Assembly (NCBI GenBank): GCA_017442445.1
Contig: JAFRZS010000170.1
Span: forward strand, 1-11,071
Direction of reading: 5' to 3'
Source: Clostridia bacterium
GTDB taxonomy: Bacteria; Bacillota; Clostridia; Oscillospirales; Acutalibacteraceae
Length of the DNA stretch: 11,071 nucleotides
Part shown: in pieces, positions 1-6,001 of the stretch
How the letters are laid out: every line of letters begins with the position of its first letter
Position numbering within the stretch: position 1 is the stretch's first letter
The notes under the pieces: model-generated
Told to the model about the DNA's origin: nothing
Seen by the model: only the letters and a program-made list of their open reading frames with translations
Database searches by the model: none
Made by a program: the position numbers and the translations under genes

Positions 1-44
1 AATCCGCTTACCACCTGCTAAGACACTATAATTCATCGCCTCAA

Positions 45-605
45 TCACTGTTTTTTGATACTGTCATCAAATTCAGCCTTTATTCCTTCGGCAGTTTTGT
101 GATAAACTGTTGTTTGCGTTTCCTTCTCTGTTGTAGTTTCGGTTGTTGACGGAATTTCGGTTGTAGCTTCAGTTGAAATTTCTTCTTTCACCGTCGTTGA
201 TTCGGTTGTTGTTTCAGGTTCTTTTTCTTTTTCAAAAAGCTCTATGATACTTTCTTTTATCTCGTTTAAAATATCATAATCAGTTGCACTTGCAATCACA
301 TAATTTATTGTCAGAAGCATTATTATCGCGACCGCTATGTTTATTGAAAATCTCGGTACTCTGTTCACCTTTATACCAAGCTTTGCTAAAAATTCTCGTT
401 TTGAAATAACAGGAATAACGGCACTTACAAAATCTTCTCTTATCGCATTTATGGCATCGGCACACTCATCAATGAAATCAAAATCGGGTGATGCCTTTGC
501 AAACTCATCATTAATAAGGCTGTTAAGATAATCGCACAGCGCTTGTTCTATATTTTCTTTGAAATCAGGGTGAAGGAAAAGTTCCCTACTGACAGTAATA
601 TTCAT
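45..605 (-). CDS. Probable anti-sigma factor, single-pass membrane protein with Thr/Glu-rich outer tail
   Basis: This 186-residue protein probably holds the upstream sigma factor inactive at the membrane. Residues 1-85 are a charged, mostly helical cytoplasmic part. Residues about 86-107 form one hydrophobic membrane segment (starting FSINIAVAIIML). Residues 108-186 would be outside, and about 130-166 are dominated by Thr and Glu. I do not recognise a named domain, and there is no HxxxCxxC zinc anti-sigma motif. The start is taken at the ATG at 605 because AAGGAG at 615-620 lies 9 bases ahead of it; an in-frame TTG at 626 overlaps that site and is unlikely. The start codon is separated by one base from the sigma-factor stop, so translation is coupled. 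The anti-sigma role is inferred from position and topology only; a generic membrane protein is the alternative. No terminator is visible before the window edge. Confidence 0.62.
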   Translation of the reverse strand: MNITVSRELFLHPDFKENIEQALCDYLNSLINDEFAKASPDFDFIDECADAINAIREDFVSAVIPVISKREFLAKLGIKVNRVPRFSINIAVAIIMLLTINYVIASATDYDILNEIKESIIELFEKEKEPETTTESTTVKEEISTEATTEIPSTTETTTEKETQTTVYHKTAEGIKAEFDDSIKKQ

Positions 606-606
606 A

Positions 607-1149
607 TCAGCCAACTCCTTTCTCAAAATCCAGTTGCATAACCATATCGGTTATTTTTGTTTTCAGCCGCATCAACCTCATTGAAGCGGCAGGGCGCGAA
701 ATATTCAGCTCGGCGGCTATTTCATCAACCCGCATTTTCTTCATATAGCGCATAGAATAAATGGTTTTCTCATTATCATCAAGCGCTTCTATCAGTTGCC
801 TTGCGAGTTCCTCGTAATCTATCTGCTCAACAATGTCAAAGTATATATCTTCGCTTGATGCGGTTTCGTATGCATCTTCAAGCGGTAAGTTTCGCTTGTT
901 TTCCTTTGAAATCTGCTCCTGTCTTCGTCGCACAAAGTTTTCTGCAGTTCTGTAAAGGAATGCTCTCGGATTTTCTATCTCTTCACCGTCAAGCAATTTC
1001 TGATGTAAAACAAGGAATGCTTCCTGCACACAATCATCCGCTGACCCTCTCTCACCTGAAAGACGGGCAAGACAAAAGCTAAAAAGCTTCAATCGGTATT
1101 CATCATAACATCGCCGCAACAAATCAGCGATTTGTTTTTGAGATAACAA
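607..1149 (-). CDS. ECF-type RNA polymerase sigma factor
   Basis: This 180-residue protein is a sigma-70 family factor reduced to the two domains typical of the extracytoplasmic-function (ECF) group, at the normal length. Region 2 covers about residues 10-78 and includes ADDCVQEAFLVLHQKL followed by PRAFLYRTAENFVRRR, the usual core-binding and -10 recognition block. A linker spans 79-110. Region 4 covers about 112-168, with the helix-turn-helix VDEIAAELNISRPAASMRL that reads the -35. The start is a TTG: GGGGG at 1157-1161 stands 7 bases before it and no other in-frame start lies nearby. It is the first gene of an operon with the probable anti-sigma factor. The promoter upstream closely matches the one before the secreted repeat protein, which suggests that this factor drives both its own operon and that gene. 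Family assignment is firm; the regulon is inferred. Confidence 0.93.
   Translation of the reverse strand: MLSQKQIADLLRRCYDEYRLKLFSFCLARLSGERGSADDCVQEAFLVLHQKLLDGEEIENPRAFLYRTAENFVRRRQEQISKENKRNLPLEDAYETASSEDIYFDIVEQIDYEELARQLIEALDDNEKTIYSMRYMKKMRVDEIAAELNISRPAASMRLMRLKTKITDMVMQLDFEKGVG
615..620 (-). promoter_or_regulatory. Ribosome binding site deciding the anti-sigma start
   Basis: AAGGAG on the minus strand lies inside the last codons of the sigma-factor gene, 9 bases before the ATG at 605. It favours that ATG over the in-frame TTG at 626, which would place the site inside the coding sequence. Confidence 0.75.
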
Positions 1150-1177
1150 CTGACCGCCCCCTTTCAGTACTCCTTCT

Positions 1178-1210
1178 TTATGTAGTCAGCAAAAATAAAG
1201 AATGTAACAA
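1178..1210 (-). promoter_or_regulatory. Putative ECF promoter of the sigma/anti-sigma operon
   Basis: Read on the minus strand the element is TTGTTACATTCT, 8 variable bases, GCTGACTACATAA. Taking GTTACA (1203-1208) as -35 and GACTAC (1182-1187) as -10 gives a 15-base spacer, normal for ECF promoters. The same element, with 29 of 33 positions identical and no gap, lies at 3515-3547. The -10 is 32 bases from the TTG start, so the leader would be about 26 bases. It does not resemble a sigma-A promoter. Autoregulation by the adjacent sigma factor is inferred from the duplicated arrangement. Confidence 0.8.
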
Positions 1211-1286
1211 ATTTAATTCAATTATATCACAGAAAAATCAGAATTTCATTGACACAATATACCAACAATTTATACTGCGATTTGGT

Positions 1287-1324
1287 AAATACAACGGCTA
1301 TCCTTTCGGACAGCCGTTGTATTT
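1287..1324 (-). terminator. Hairpin terminator after the secreted repeat protein gene
   Basis: A 13-bp perfect stem pairs 1287-1299 with 1312-1324 (arm AAATACAACGGCT) around a 12-base loop that can form a further TCC/GGA pair. The arms end in A/T-rich bases, so the minus-strand RNA ends in GUUGUAUUU, a modest U tract; the structure is nearly symmetric. It sits 27 bases past the stop at 1351 and separates that gene from the sigma operon. The rest of the roughly 200-base gap (1150-1350) holds only the ECF promoter and AT-rich sequence. Confidence 0.75.
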
Positions 1325-1350
1325 AATGTGAGGATTAACACTAAGCTTTT

Positions 1351-3486
1351 TTAGCCAAATAATACTTCAAATATTTTTGCAAGATTGAGGAAGAAAACTG
1401 CTATTTTTGAACTATGTTCTATTTCCTGAGTTTGACTTTGTCCGCAACGGCAGGTACGTGTTTGGGTTGCATTTTCAAAAAGCTTTGCATCATTGTTTGA
1501 TTCCCAATCACCGAACTTATGACCTTGTGCTTCGTTTTCGGGATCAGGCTTTGTGTCCGTTGCAACACAGCCCTGCTTTGTGCAGTGTCCTGTCATTGTG
1601 CCGTCCGTAGTACAGTCGGAATCGTTGTTGCTTATATATCCTCCCCATGTGTGCTTATGTTCAATTGTTATAATCTCATCACAACCGTCATTTAAACAGA
1701 ATGCAGTTTCTGTCACTCCGTCAAAATCCAGAACAAAATTACTCATCTTGTGTCCCGATGCGAGATGATTTTCGTCGGTTATTGTGTTTGTCGCCTTACA
1801 GTTTTTATTTGTACATGAGGCAGTTTTTGTGCCGTCTGTTGTGCAATCTGCATCGTTGTTATAAAAATAAGTTCCCCATACATGAAGATGGATTTTTGTA
1901 TCCGTTTCTGTGCAGTTATCCTGCTTACAATGTGCTGTTTCAGTCAGACCGTCCGCGTCTAAAACATAATTGACGAAAACATGATCAGTCAACGGGTGTT
2001 CATCGTCCGGTATTGTGTGTGTTTCTTCACATCCGTCATTCTGACATTCTGCAGTTTTAGTTCCATTGTTTACACAGGTAGCATCGTTATTATAGATGTA
2101 TTCACTCCACATATGTTCCGTTTTAGGATGCTTGGGATCATTGATTGTATTTGTTGCCGAACAGGCTGTACAAATTGCCGTCATTGTTCCGTCTTTTATA
2201 CAACTTGCATCATTGTTGTAGTTATATTCTCCCCAACTATGAGTATGCGGTGTACTGTCAGTTACACTGCAGCCTTTACTGTTGCATTTTGAGACCAATA
2301 CACCGTTTTCGCTTGGCTCGTATTCAGAGAAAGTGTGTATCTTATGAAAATATTCTATCATAGGATAACCTTCATTTTCGTTTGAGTAATCAAAAACAAA
2401 CGGATAATAAGACTTTTTAAGTCTTTCTTCCGACCTTGCCTCAATTCCGATAGAAATTTCCGGAATATAATATGTTCCGGGAGGATACATAATGCCCGGA
2501 TTATCTTTGCACATTTCCCACAACATACTTATATAACCGTCAGCATCAAATTCTTCAAGCGATGTTCCTTTAAAATAGCAAAACTCTAAAGAAAGCATCT
2601 CTTCAAAAGTACCTACAAACATACCGCAGAATTTTCCTGCATCATAACCGCTTACATCTCCTGCGTTATAGGAATACTGTATAGTCCAGCGTTTTGTTTT
2701 TACCGGTGATAAGTAGCCGACAAAACCGCCTGCAACACCTTTTTCGCCGAGTGCTGTAACGTCACCGAGGTTGTAGCACTTTGAAATTGAGAAATCAAAC
2801 GCGTGTCCTGAAAAACCGCCAACATTATCATTACCCGCTACATCTGCCGAGTTATAACATTCAGCCACTTCAGATGAATTGATTGAACCTGCGAAACCTC
2901 CGACATAATTGTTTCCGTAAATTTCACCAAGGCTTCGGCATTGTTTTACTGTACAATCCGTTACCTTTCCCAGAACAGCGCCGACATTGTTACCGCCGCC
3001 TGCAGCAACAGCATCAACAGAACAACCTGTAACTGTTGAATTTGTGATTATCGAGCATATTGCACCCAAGCCGTACTTGTTTTCTTCTTCATTGTAGATA
3101 AGCGAGTTTTCTATGTTGAGGTTTTTAATTGTTGCACCGTCACATTTTGCAAAAAGACCGTCATTGAGATACAAACCGCTTATTGTATGATTTTGTCCGT
3201 CAAACGTACCGTTAAAATTTGCGAGTGACGGAAATGCTGCAGGTAAAACAGTATTGCCGTTAAAATTCGGAGCATTGTTTTCATCAAGAGAAAACTCTTT
3301 GTTGTAAATTTTAATATCTTTTTCCAATACTACCGTTTTTGATTCAAAATTATCTGCGCTGTTAAGAAAAGCTCTTAATTGACTTGCTGTTGAAATTCTG
3401 TATATATCTGCATCTTCAGCAAAAACATACGGGACAGCCGATACTGACATCACAAAACATAAAAAGATTGACAATAATTTTTTCAT
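1351..3486 (-). CDS. Secreted surface protein with GLUG-type repeats and a C-terminal His/Cys repeat array
   Basis: This 711-residue protein starts with a Sec signal peptide (MKKLLSIFLCFVMSVSAV; cleavage likely after Ala23). Residues about 90-300 form a repeat region: an NFNGTFDGQNHTISGLYL entry strand, then units such as NNYVGGFAG...CYNSADVAG and NDNVGGFSG...CYNLGDV, which match the GLUG motif of surface proteins and adhesins. After a linker (300-383), residues 384-691 hold eight His/Cys-rich repeats. The last 18 residues form a hydrophobic or amphipathic tail (KIAVFFLNLAKIFEVLFG); no LPXTG anchor is visible. The ATG at 3486 has GGAGG 7 bases upstream. Its promoter is nearly identical to that of the ECF sigma operon, so it is probably a direct target of that factor. 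An adhesin or cell-envelope role is inferred; ligand and enzymatic activity are unknown, and I see no catalytic domain. Confidence 0.85.
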   Translation of the reverse strand: MKKLLSIFLCFVMSVSAVPYVFAEDADIYRISTASQLRAFLNSADNFESKTVVLEKDIKIYNKEFSLDENNAPNFNGNTVLPAAFPSLANFNGTFDGQNHTISGLYLNDGLFAKCDGATIKNLNIENSLIYNEEENKYGLGAICSIITNSTVTGCSVDAVAAGGGNNVGAVLGKVTDCTVKQCRSLGEIYGNNYVGGFAGSINSSEVAECYNSADVAGNDNVGGFSGHAFDFSISKCYNLGDVTALGEKGVAGGFVGYLSPVKTKRWTIQYSYNAGDVSGYDAGKFCGMFVGTFEEMLSLEFCYFKGTSLEEFDADGYISMLWEMCKDNPGIMYPPGTYYIPEISIGIEARSEERLKKSYYPFVFDYSNENEGYPMIEYFHKIHTFSEYEPSENGVLVSKCNSKGCSVTDSTPHTHSWGEYNYNNDASCIKDGTMTAICTACSATNTINDPKHPKTEHMWSEYIYNNDATCVNNGTKTAECQNDGCEETHTIPDDEHPLTDHVFVNYVLDADGLTETAHCKQDNCTETDTKIHLHVWGTYFYNNDADCTTDGTKTASCTNKNCKATNTITDENHLASGHKMSNFVLDFDGVTETAFCLNDGCDEIITIEHKHTWGGYISNNDSDCTTDGTMTGHCTKQGCVATDTKPDPENEAQGHKFGDWESNNDAKLFENATQTRTCRCGQSQTQEIEHSSKIAVFFLNLAKIFEVLFG
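1414..2337 (-). repeat. Eight tandem His/Cys-rich protein repeats within the secreted protein
   Basis: The units begin near residues 384, 414, 458, 502, 535, 579, 612 and 656. Long units follow H-x-W-[GS]-x-Y, then NND-x-x-C, then GT-x-T-x-x-C, then GC or a similar second Cys, then a His-containing linker. Short units (502 and 579) instead carry VLD-x-DG-x-TETA-x-C. DNA of several units is visibly similar (recurrent GCATCGTTGTTATA and CTCCCCA blocks on the plus strand), which fits duplication followed by divergence. The final unit has lost the first Cys and ends in CRCG. Regular His and Cys spacing suggests metal binding or disulfides; this is inference. Confidence 0.85.
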
Positions 3487-3514
3487 AAAGACTCCTCCTT
3501 AATTTATCCTTCTG

Positions 3515-3547
3515 TTATGTAGTCAGCTAAAACGCAGAATGTAACAA
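3515..3547 (-). promoter_or_regulatory. Putative ECF promoter of the secreted repeat protein gene
   Basis: Minus strand: TTGTTACATTCT, 8 bases, GCTGACTACATAA. -35 GTTACA is at 3540-3545 and -10 GACTAC at 3519-3524, with a 15-base spacer. It matches 1178-1210 at 29 of 33 positions, all differences falling in the spacer, and it too lies 32 bases before its start codon. AGAAGGA follows the -10 in both copies. The terminator of the preceding operon ends 11 bases upstream, so this gene has its own transcription start. Confidence 0.8.
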
Positions 3548-3557
3548 TTTTTTCAAT

Positions 3558-3583
3558 GAAAAAACCATCGGTTCCCCGATGGT
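3558..3583 (-). terminator. Rho-independent terminator of the LytTR/DUF3021 operon
   Basis: On the minus strand an 8-bp stem ACCATCGG/CCGATGGT (3576-3583 with 3564-3571) encloses a 4-base loop and is followed by a run of six T. It lies 7 bases past the DUF3021 stop and insulates that operon from the downstream ECF promoter. Confidence 0.9.
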
Positions 3584-3589
3584 CGTGCG

Positions 3590-4000
3590 TTATATTCTTT
3601 TATTCAGATTTTTTGTTGTTCGTTTGGTGATTGTAAAGACAGTTACCCATATTGCCAAATAAACTAAAATGAATATTGCTGTGTAAATAAGTACCACTTT
3701 CCAGTCAAACGGTATCCATGTGTTGATAAGATAACATAATGTATATGCAATATACAGAGTCGGAAAATGTACACTGATTGATTTGATTATTGACCAGCTT
3801 TCAATCTGTGGGAATATACTTGCACCCGCATGGACAAATGCCAACAAATATGTTGATATTATTGCAGAAAAAAACTCTGTTCCGCTGACTGCAAGTTCGG
3901 TTGATAACGATATACAAAGATAAACAATACCCACTATAATGGGCCCGAAACCGCCAAAAATTAAACCTCTTAAACAAAATTCTTTAACATACTTATTCAT
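3590..4000 (-). CDS. DUF3021 family four-helix membrane protein
   Basis: This 136-residue integral membrane protein has four predicted helices, at about residues 11-31, 41-62, 75-95 and 104-124, and a short basic C-terminus (TKRTTKNLNKRI). Length and hydrophobic pattern fit the DUF3021 family, whose members are commonly encoded directly after a LytTR regulator in Firmicutes. Its ATG overlaps the stop of the regulator gene as ATGA (3997-4000), so the two are translationally coupled; AGGAG lies 9 bases upstream inside the regulator gene. In the related LytTR/DUF3021-type systems the membrane partner restrains the DNA-binding partner; that role here is inferred from family and context, and the signal is unknown. 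A terminator follows immediately. Confidence 0.8.
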   Translation of the reverse strand: MNKYVKEFCLRGLIFGGFGPIIVGIVYLCISLSTELAVSGTEFFSAIISTYLLAFVHAGASIFPQIESWSIIKSISVHFPTLYIAYTLCYLINTWIPFDWKVVLIYTAIFILVYLAIWVTVFTITKRTTKNLNKRI

Positions 4001-4428
4001 AATCCCATTCTCCTTTTAACATTTTTTAATTCTCTTCTTGAGATGTAATCGCTGAAACCGTTTGTCAGCACTACTGAAATTGTACCGCCGAAAGACATTT
4101 CAAATTTTCTGATCTTCTTGACATTCACAAGACATCCTCTGTTGATCTTCATAAAATCATCATTAAGTATTTCTTCAAGTTGATATAATCTCAGTTTAAT
4201 AGAATATTTGTCTTTTCCGACATAAGCATAGATTTTATTGTTATCGGTAAAAAAACAATCCGCTTCACCTGAAGATATTCTGAATATCTCATTATCCTTA
4301 TAGGCATGAATAATATCAGCTTTCATTCCGACAAGCTCTTCAATTTTTTCAACAAGCTCGTTCCTCTCATTGACGGTCAGTATCAGCGATTCTTCTTTTT
4401 CTTTATCAATTATCAGTTTATATTCCAC
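3997..4428 (-). CDS. LytTR-domain DNA-binding transcriptional regulator
   Basis: This 143-residue protein has an N-terminal stretch (1-44) without a receiver domain and a C-terminal LytTR DNA-binding domain (about 45-143). Typical features are IFRISSGEADCFF, then DDFMKINRGCLVNVKKIRKFE, then the closing YISRRELKNVKRRM. The absence of a phospho-acceptor domain makes it a one-component LytTR factor, the type normally paired with a DUF3021 membrane protein, which follows with a 4-base overlap. The start is a GTG at 4428 with GGAGGAGG at 4436-4443, 7 bases upstream; an ATG two bases earlier (4430) is out of frame. These pairs usually autoregulate and control a nearby transport or envelope gene. 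No target is proven here; the adjacent MATE gene is separated by a terminator. Confidence 0.9.
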   Translation of the reverse strand: MEYKLIIDKEKEESLILTVNERNELVEKIEELVGMKADIIHAYKDNEIFRISSGEADCFFTDNNKIYAYVGKDKYSIKLRLYQLEEILNDDFMKINRGCLVNVKKIRKFEMSFGGTISVVLTNGFSDYISRRELKNVKRRMGL

Positions 4429-4449
4429 ATCAACGCCTCCTCCGATTAT

Positions 4450-4477
4450 ATTTTAGCATAAATATTTTTTGTGTCAT
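4450..4477 (-). promoter_or_regulatory. Candidate promoter of the LytTR/DUF3021 operon
   Basis: Minus strand -35 ATGACA (4472-4477), 16-base spacer, -10 TAAAAT (4450-4455) preceded by TGC, an extended -10. The predicted start near 4443 would leave a very short leader, with the ribosome site almost at the 5' end. A second TATAAT at 4476-4481 has no good -35. Sigma-A type; moderate certainty. Confidence 0.5.
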
Positions 4478-4516
4478 TATAATTTAAGTATTCGGTCGAA
4501 ATTCCGGTATATACGG

Positions 4517-4542
4517 AAAAAGAGGCTGTAAAACAGCCCCTC
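4517..4542 (-). terminator. Rho-independent terminator of the first MATE gene
   Basis: On the minus strand GGCTGT (4533-4538) pairs with ACAGCC (4524-4529) around TTT; the stem can extend outwards with G-U pairs, and five T follow. The 5' arm starts right at the stop codon (4541-4543). Confidence 0.85.
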
Positions 4543-5890
4543 ATATTTTTGTTTTCTGCCATTTATCAGATTTCCAACGGATAAGATATACAACAGCTTT
4601 TATCGTTTCGTCTGCAATAAATGCTACCCAGATACCGACAAGTCCCATTTTTAAAAGTACGCAAAGCACATACGAAAATACCACACTTCCGAGCCAACAT
4701 GATATAGTAGATATAATAAACGTCGTTTTTACATCGCCGTTGGGATTGAGTGAGTTTTCGGAAATATTATTAACCGCTCTCGGTATTTCTACAAAAATGT
4801 CAAGAAGGAAAATCAACGATGTTGCATTTATGATATCTGCATTATCTGTGAAAATTGAAATCAGGTATTTATGAAATATAAGTACAATTACAGAAAGAAC
4901 AACATTTATTGATATAGCTAAAATTGTATTCTGCTTATATAAGACTTTAATGCTGTCAAAATCACCTGCACCGCGGAAGCGTCCCATAAATACGGAATTT
5001 GCCTGAGATATCGCATAGCCTAACATCGGGACGTATGAAATTATGCTTCCGATATAAATTTTTGTATTGATAACATCTACACCCATATCCGCAACAAAAC
5101 TTGTTGTAATGGTTTGTGCTAAAGTGTACATAAGTAATGCCATACCGCCCGGGATGCCGAGTTTGAAAATTTTAACTGCATCCTTAAAACTGAATTTAAA
5201 ATTAAATGCACAGTTGTTTCGCACATAAACTATAATTGTCAGCAACAATGAAATCGTCTGGCAGATATTTGCAACCCACGGCATTGAATACACAGGGTCA
5301 ATCATTTTTTCAATTCTGGTATAAAGCACAGTATAGCCCATAGCAAGAGATATTGTACTTATAAAAAAGCCAATATACATTGTAATTTTAGGGAAACCGT
5401 TACATATAAGCAAACTGTTTAAAAGTGAAGTTATTGCAACCATAGGCAAGAATACAATTCTTATTTTAAAATATGTAATTGCAAACGCTAAAGCTTCACC
5501 TTCCAGATTCATAAGAACAAGCAATTCTTCTGCAAAAACGAAACCGAAAAGGGCAAGAACAACCGACAAAGCAACGCCGATAATCGCACCCGTCGATGCA
5601 TATCTTCCGACCTTTTCCCGTTCCTTCGCGCCAATCGCAACGGCAGACAGAATAACCGTTCCGTTGACAACCATATTAAGTATAAAGTTTGCGATGTTCA
5701 TAACAGAACCCGCGATACTTGAACCCGACACCGCTATATCAGAATAGTTGGATAGCTGCATCGTTCCTAGAGTTCCGTAGAACTGTCCGATTATCGTCTG
5801 GACTAAAAGAGGAATAGCAAGAGAGAAAAGTGTAATTCTTCTGTTGCCGTCTTGCATACTGTAAATTTTAAGAGGATTTTTAATTCTCAT
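4541..5890 (-). CDS. MATE family multidrug/organic cation efflux transporter (monocistronic)
   Basis: This protein of 449 residues (from the preferred start) is hydrophobic throughout, with about 12 membrane helices and the two-fold repeated layout of MATE antiporters, which exchange Na+ or H+ for drugs, dyes or metabolites. Family-like blocks include the N-terminal TLFSLAIPLLVQTIIGQFYG, SLLICNGFPKITMYIGF in the first half, and GIPGGMALLMYTLAQTI opening the second half. The ATG at 5890 is chosen because GGGG at 5900-5903 stands 9 bases before it; the in-frame ATGs at 5899 and 5911 lack a usable site, and a TATAAT at 5912-5917 would place transcription start downstream of the 5911 codon. Terminators flank both sides, so it is transcribed alone. 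It differs clearly from the MATE protein at 9300-10685. Substrate is unknown. Confidence 0.92.
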   Translation of the reverse strand: MRIKNPLKIYSMQDGNRRITLFSLAIPLLVQTIIGQFYGTLGTMQLSNYSDIAVSGSSIAGSVMNIANFILNMVVNGTVILSAVAIGAKEREKVGRYASTGAIIGVALSVVLALFGFVFAEELLVLMNLEGEALAFAITYFKIRIVFLPMVAITSLLNSLLICNGFPKITMYIGFFISTISLAMGYTVLYTRIEKMIDPVYSMPWVANICQTISLLLTIIVYVRNNCAFNFKFSFKDAVKIFKLGIPGGMALLMYTLAQTITTSFVADMGVDVINTKIYIGSIISYVPMLGYAISQANSVFMGRFRGAGDFDSIKVLYKQNTILAISINVVLSVIVLIFHKYLISIFTDNADIINATSLIFLLDIFVEIPRAVNNISENSLNPNGDVKTTFIISTISCWLGSVVFSYVLCVLLKMGLVGIWVAFIADETIKAVVYLIRWKSDKWQKTKI

Positions 5891-5899
5891 ATTTATCAT

Positions 5900-5903
5900 C
5901 CCC
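5900..5903 (-). promoter_or_regulatory. Ribosome binding site deciding the MATE start
   Basis: GGGG on the minus strand lies 9 bases before the ATG at 5890 and directly abuts the ATG at 5899, so it can only serve the former. Confidence 0.55.
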
Positions 5904-5911
5904 AAACGCAT

Positions 5912-5940
5912 ATTATACTTGCAAATGTTATAACATATTG
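5912..5940 (-). promoter_or_regulatory. Candidate promoter with a 12-bp palindrome before the MATE gene
   Basis: A perfect minus-strand -10 TATAAT (5912-5917) has no convincing -35; 17 bases upstream is only CAATAT. The gap between them holds the perfect palindrome ATGTTATAACAT (5925-5936), where a repressor or activator would act. Promoter use is likely; the operator is a suggestion. Confidence 0.5.
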
Positions 5941-5970
5941 AAATTCATTTTTCTATAGTTTTCATAAAAA

Positions 5971-6001
5971 AAGAAAAAGGTGGTTTTCACACCACCTTTT
6001 T
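5971..6001 (-). terminator. Rho-independent terminator of the MATE/GH78/oxidoreductase operon
   Basis: An 11-bp stem AAAAAGGTGGT/ACCACCTTTTT (5974-5984 with 5991-6001) encloses a 6-base loop. On the minus strand the RNA ends in UUUUUCUUUUUUU. The 5' arm overlaps the stop codon of the oxidoreductase gene. The A/T arms could let it work in both directions, though no plus-strand gene ends here. Confidence 0.9.

Noticed and set aside
606..626. TTG start at 626 for the anti-sigma candidate, adding 7 residues
   Set aside because: It would place the AAGGAG at 615-620 inside the coding region; the ATG at 605 is correctly spaced from it.
1211..1286. Possible small RNA or small gene in the AT-rich gap before the sigma operon
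   Set aside because: No open frame with a ribosome site, no promoter/terminator pair and no clear structure apart from the terminator at 1287-1324.
1414..2337. Possible CRISPR-like array because of recurring blocks in the DNA
   Set aside because: The repeats are imperfect, in frame, of unequal length and encode protein units; there are no identical repeats with unique spacers.
1407..2363. Several plus-strand open frames opposite the His/Cys repeats
   Set aside because: They are antisense shadows created by repeated codons; no ribosome sites and low-complexity Cys/Ser/Leu-rich products.
4476..4504. Alternative LytTR promoter with TATAAT at 4476-4481
   Set aside because: No acceptable -35 at 16-18 bases; the extended -10 at 4450-4455 with ATGACA is better.
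5891..5911. Upstream ATG starts at 5911 and 5899 for the first MATE gene
   Set aside because: Neither has a spaced ribosome site, and the TATAAT at 5912-5917 would put the transcript start after 5911.
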